DNA of 9,147 nucleotides from Deltaproteobacteria bacterium (GTDB lineage: Bacteria > Desulfobacterota > Desulfobacteria > Desulfobacterales > Desulfatibacillaceae), in contig JAFDHW010000069.1 of NCBI GenBank assembly GCA_019308705.1, positions 1-9,147 on the forward strand, read 5' to 3'. The position numbers and the translations under genes were made by a program. Below are positions 7,368-9,147 of this stretch, in pieces (the first letter of the stretch is position 1; every line of letters begins with the position of its first letter). The notes beneath the pieces are model-generated. The model did no database searches. It saw only the letters and a program-made list of their open reading frames with translations, and had not been told where the DNA came from.

Positions 7368-8758
7368 TAGTCGTCCACGAAGCGCTGGATGTCGTCCTCG
7401 CCCAGGTACGCGCCGGACTGCACCTCGATGAGCTCCAGGGGGATCTTGCCCGGGTTTTCCAGGCGGTGGGCGGACCCCAGGGGGATGTATACGGACTCGT
7501 CCTCCTTCAAGGTGAGGGACTCGTCGCCGCGGGTGACCAGGGCGGTGCCCCGGACCACGATCCAGTGCTCGGCCCGGTGGAAGTGCTTTTGCAGGGACAG
7601 CCGGGCCCCGGGCTTGACGGTGATGAGCTTCACCTGGAACCGGTCGCCCTGCTGGAGGGTCTCGTAGGAGCCCCAGGGGCGGTACACCTTGCGGTGGTTG
7701 ATGGTTTCGCCCCGACCCTCGGCGCGGAGGCGGTCCACGATGTGGCGCACGTCCTGGACGCGCTCCCTGGGGGCCACCAGCACGGCGTCCGCGGTTTCCA
7801 CCACGATGTGGCCGGAAAGTCCCACCGCGGCCAGCAAGCGGCTTTCCGCACGCAAAAAGCTGTCCCTGGTGTCGTGCAAAAACACCTCGCCGGAAACCAC
7901 GTTGCCCGCCTCGTCCTTCTTGTTCACCCTCCACAGGGCTTCCCAGGAGCCCAGGTCGCTCCACCCCGCGTCCAGGGCCACCATCGCGCCGGCGTCCGTC
8001 TTTTCCATGACCGCGTAGTCCACGGAATCCGACGGACAGGCGGCGAAAGCCCCGGCGTCCAGGCGGAAGAAGTCCAGGTCCTCCCGGCCCTTGTTGAGCG
8101 CCTCCCTGCAGGCGGAAAGAATCTCCGGCGCGTGGGCGGCAAGCTCCTTTTCCGCCACCGAGGCCTTGAAAAGGAACATGCCCGAGTTCCAGAAAAACTC
8201 CCCGGAATCCACGTAGGCCTTGGCCGCGGCTTTGTCGGGTTTTTCAAAGAAGCCCGCCATGGCGAAGCCCTCGCCGCCTATGGGCGCGCCTTTTTTGATG
8301 TACCCGTAGCCGGTTTCCGGCCACCCGCACACGATGCCGAAGGTGACGCAGTAGCCTTGCTCCGCCAGGGTTTCGCCTTTCTTGACGGCCTGGTCGAAGG
8401 CCTTCTGGTCCCGGATGTAGTGGTCCGCGGGAAGCACGAACAGCACGGGGTCTTGGCCCGTGGCCCTGGCGCGCAGGGCGGCCACGGCCACGGCCGGGGC
8501 GGTGTTTTTGCCCTCGGGCTCCAGGATGATGACCGCCTCGGCCCCCACCTGGCGCACCTGTTCGGCCACGAAGAACCGGTGGGTTTTGTTGGCGATGATC
8601 ACCGGCGGCTCCGCGCTAACCCCGGCCAGGCGGGCCAGGGTATGCTGGAGCATGGTACGGCCGCCGTAGAGGCGCAGAAGCTGCTTGGGATACTGGTCCC
8701 GGGAAAGCGGCCACAGCCGGGTCCCGGAGCCCCCCGCAAGGATGACGGGCTGGATCAT
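7358..8758 (-). CDS. manC: Bifunctional mannose-1-phosphate guanylyltransferase / mannose-6-phosphate isomerase
   Basis: This enzyme makes GDP-mannose from GTP and mannose 1-phosphate, and its C-terminal cupin isomerises fructose 6-phosphate and mannose 6-phosphate. GDP-mannose feeds lipopolysaccharide, exopolysaccharide and glycoprotein sugars. The 466 residues fit the type II family (usually 460-490). The N-terminal nucleotidyltransferase has the pyrophosphorylase signature GGSGTRLWPLSRDQYPKQ (9-26) with R14 and K25. The sugar-binding region shows FFEKPD and FFWNSGMF. The C-terminal cupin has the metal-site motif QKHFHRAEHW (390-399) with H392, H394, E397 and H398, then SAHRLENP. ATG at 8758 (minus) has AGGA at 8768-8771, nine bases upstream. 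It runs opposite to everything to its left and is flanked by inverted repeats, so it is a separate transcription unit. No other sugar-nucleotide genes are in view. Confidence 0.96.
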   Translation of the reverse strand: MIQPVILAGGSGTRLWPLSRDQYPKQLLRLYGGRTMLQHTLARLAGVSAEPPVIIANKTHRFFVAEQVRQVGAEAVIILEPEGKNTAPAVAVAALRARATGQDPVLFVLPADHYIRDQKAFDQAVKKGETLAEQGYCVTFGIVCGWPETGYGYIKKGAPIGGEGFAMAGFFEKPDKAAAKAYVDSGEFFWNSGMFLFKASVAEKELAAHAPEILSACREALNKGREDLDFFRLDAGAFAACPSDSVDYAVMEKTDAGAMVALDAGWSDLGSWEALWRVNKKDEAGNVVSGEVFLHDTRDSFLRAESRLLAAVGLSGHIVVETADAVLVAPRERVQDVRHIVDRLRAEGRGETINHRKVYRPWGSYETLQQGDRFQVKLITVKPGARLSLQKHFHRAEHWIVVRGTALVTRGDESLTLKEDESVYIPLGSAHRLENPGKIPLELIEVQSGAYLGEDDIQRFVDDYGR

Positions 8759-8792
8759 GACGCATTGTCCTGGCTGCTGGAAACGTTGCGGA

Positions 8793-8820
8793 AGTATACC
8801 CCAAGGGACCGTTCGTGCAA
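8793..8820 (-). promoter_or_regulatory. Likely sigma-70 promoter of manC
   Basis: On the - strand a -10 hexamer TATACT (8793-8798, 5 of 6 to consensus) and a weak -35 TTGCAC (8815-8820, 3 of 6) are separated by 16 bases. Transcription would start near 8786, giving a leader of about 28 bases that contains the AGGA ribosome site. The right repeat copy begins 17 bases upstream of the -35. Confidence 0.5.
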
Positions 8821-8837
8821 ACCAGGGGCTTTTCTAT

Positions 8838-8867
8838 CCCGGATTATTCACAAGCCCGAAGGGTGAA
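8838..8867 (+). repeat. Right copy of the 30-bp inverted repeat flanking manC
   Basis: Reads CCCGGATTATTCAC, AA, GCCCGAAGGGTGAA. It is the inverted partner of 7307-7336. The first 18 bases also resemble 9092-9109 (16 of 18 identical), where a related end interrupts another gene. The unit lies immediately upstream of the proposed manC promoter. Confidence 0.85.
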
Positions 8868-8893
8868 GATCCCGCCAACGTCAAAATTCCTTC

Positions 8894-8926
8894 AAAAAAA
8901 GCGGGGCGTATTTTCCAACCATCCGC
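8894..8926 (-). terminator. Possible terminator downstream of the permease remnant
   Basis: On the - strand GCGG (8923-8926) can pair with CCGC (8901-8904), followed at once by seven T residues (8894-8900). The stem is only 4 bp with an 18-base loop, so it is weak. It sits 30 bases after the permease stop codon, where the end of that transcript would be expected. Confidence 0.3.
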
Positions 8927-8950
8927 CAATCAACCATTAACACCAACCAT
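8916..8950. repeat. Three direct copies of CAACCAT
   Basis: CAACCAT occurs at 8916-8922, 8931-8937 and 8944-8950, spaced 15 and 13 bases start to start. They lie in the AT-richer gap between manC and the permease remnant. They could be a protein-binding array or chance; nothing else supports a function. Confidence 0.4.
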
Positions 8951-8955
8951 TCGGG

Positions 8956-9091
8956 CTAGTTCCATTTGAACATCCGGGAGCCGGCGAGAAGGAACACCAG
9001 GGAGATTCCCGCCAGCACCCCGGCAGGGACAAGGAGGTCGGAAAACCCCGCCCCCTGGTTCATGATGGCGCGCAGGCCCTCGTTCATGTAG
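8956..9091 (-). pseudogene. C-terminal remnant of an ABC-2 type transporter permease
   Basis: Reading leftward from about 9090 to the TAG at 8956-8958, the product is YMNEGLRAIMNQGAG, then a polar stretch, then a hydrophobic helix (LLVPAGVLAGISLVLFLLAG) and the end SRMFKWN. This matches the C-terminus of ABC-2 family membrane permeases, where a motif of the form NPLxYMxEGLRA precedes the last membrane helix and a short cytoplasmic tail. Upstream of the tyrosine the expected NPL-type motif and preceding helix are absent. The frame instead runs into basic residues coded by the AT-rich segment starting at 9092, and it stops at 9136-9138. About 45 native residues remain of a protein that normally has 240-380. 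I infer that an insertion cut the gene here; the rest may lie beyond the window on the far side of the element. Confidence 0.7.
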
Positions 9092-9147
9092 CCCGGATTA
9101 TTCATGAGCAATTTTGCCCGAGATCGAATTTTTCGTTATTTTCAATC
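9092..9147. mobile_element. Probable end of an insertion element (continues beyond the window)
   Basis: The segment starts with CCCGGATTATTCATGAGC, which shares 16 of 18 bases with the repeat at 8838, and then becomes AT-rich (TTTT and ATTTTT runs) in otherwise GC-rich DNA. Small palindromes are visible (GCAATTTTGC at 9108-9117, CGAATTTTTCG at 9125-9135). It begins exactly where the permease homology stops, as expected for the tip of a transposable element. No transposase is inside the window, so the family cannot be named. Confidence 0.6.

Noticed and set aside
7337..8866. A 509-residue open frame on the + strand opposite manC
   Set aside because: It is the antisense of an unmistakable manC, is Gly/His/Val/Leu-rich without a recognisable domain, and has no ribosome site. 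It is a typical high-GC shadow.
8916..8950. CAACCAT copies as a CRISPR or iteron array
   Set aside because: The units are only 7 bases with irregular short spacing and no cas or rep gene is near. Listed only as a short repeat.

Overview
The window is GC-rich DNA from a bacterium that runs the methylmalonyl-CoA (propionate/succinate) pathway. The gene order is epimerase, 12S carboxyltransferase, a small protein, a fused 5S-biotin subunit, then sucCD. Together with the protein signatures this best suits an anaerobic Desulfobacterota (old Deltaproteobacteria) sulfate reducer or syntroph. That placement is an inference from gene order and sequence style, not from a search.

Positions 1-6360 hold one co-oriented metabolic block on the + strand. 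It contains the 3' part of methylmalonyl-CoA epimerase (1-323), the carboxyltransferase beta/12S subunit (383-1927), a 60-residue protein resembling the soluble C-terminal part of OadG/MmdD/MmdE subunits (1937-2119), a pyruvate carboxyltransferase fused to a biotin domain (2179-4095), and succinyl-CoA synthetase beta (4236-5396) and alpha (5491-6360). The parts fit a biotin-dependent transcarboxylase that moves a carboxyl group between methylmalonyl-CoA and pyruvate without ATP, plus the synthetase that makes ATP from succinyl-CoA. A hairpin with a T-run at 4100-4140 separates the carboxylase genes from sucCD and may attenuate or end transcription.

An amidohydrolase-2 family metal enzyme of unknown substrate follows at 6429-7274 on the same strand. 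It is met tail-to-tail by a bifunctional mannose-1-phosphate guanylyltransferase / mannose-6-phosphate isomerase on the - strand (7358-8758), which makes GDP-mannose for surface polysaccharide.

The right edge is the most disturbed part. The manC gene lies between two inverted copies of a 30-bp repeat (7307-7336 and 8838-8867). A third, related end starts at about 9092, where it interrupts the C-terminal part of an ABC-2 type transporter permease on the - strand. The DNA becomes visibly AT-richer at that point. I read this as the tip of a mobile element that broke the permease gene, with two smaller relatives of the same tip around manC.

I see no RNA genes, CRISPR array, defence system or clearly novel multi-gene system. 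The items most worth following up are the small carboxylase-associated protein and the repeat/insertion family at the right end.
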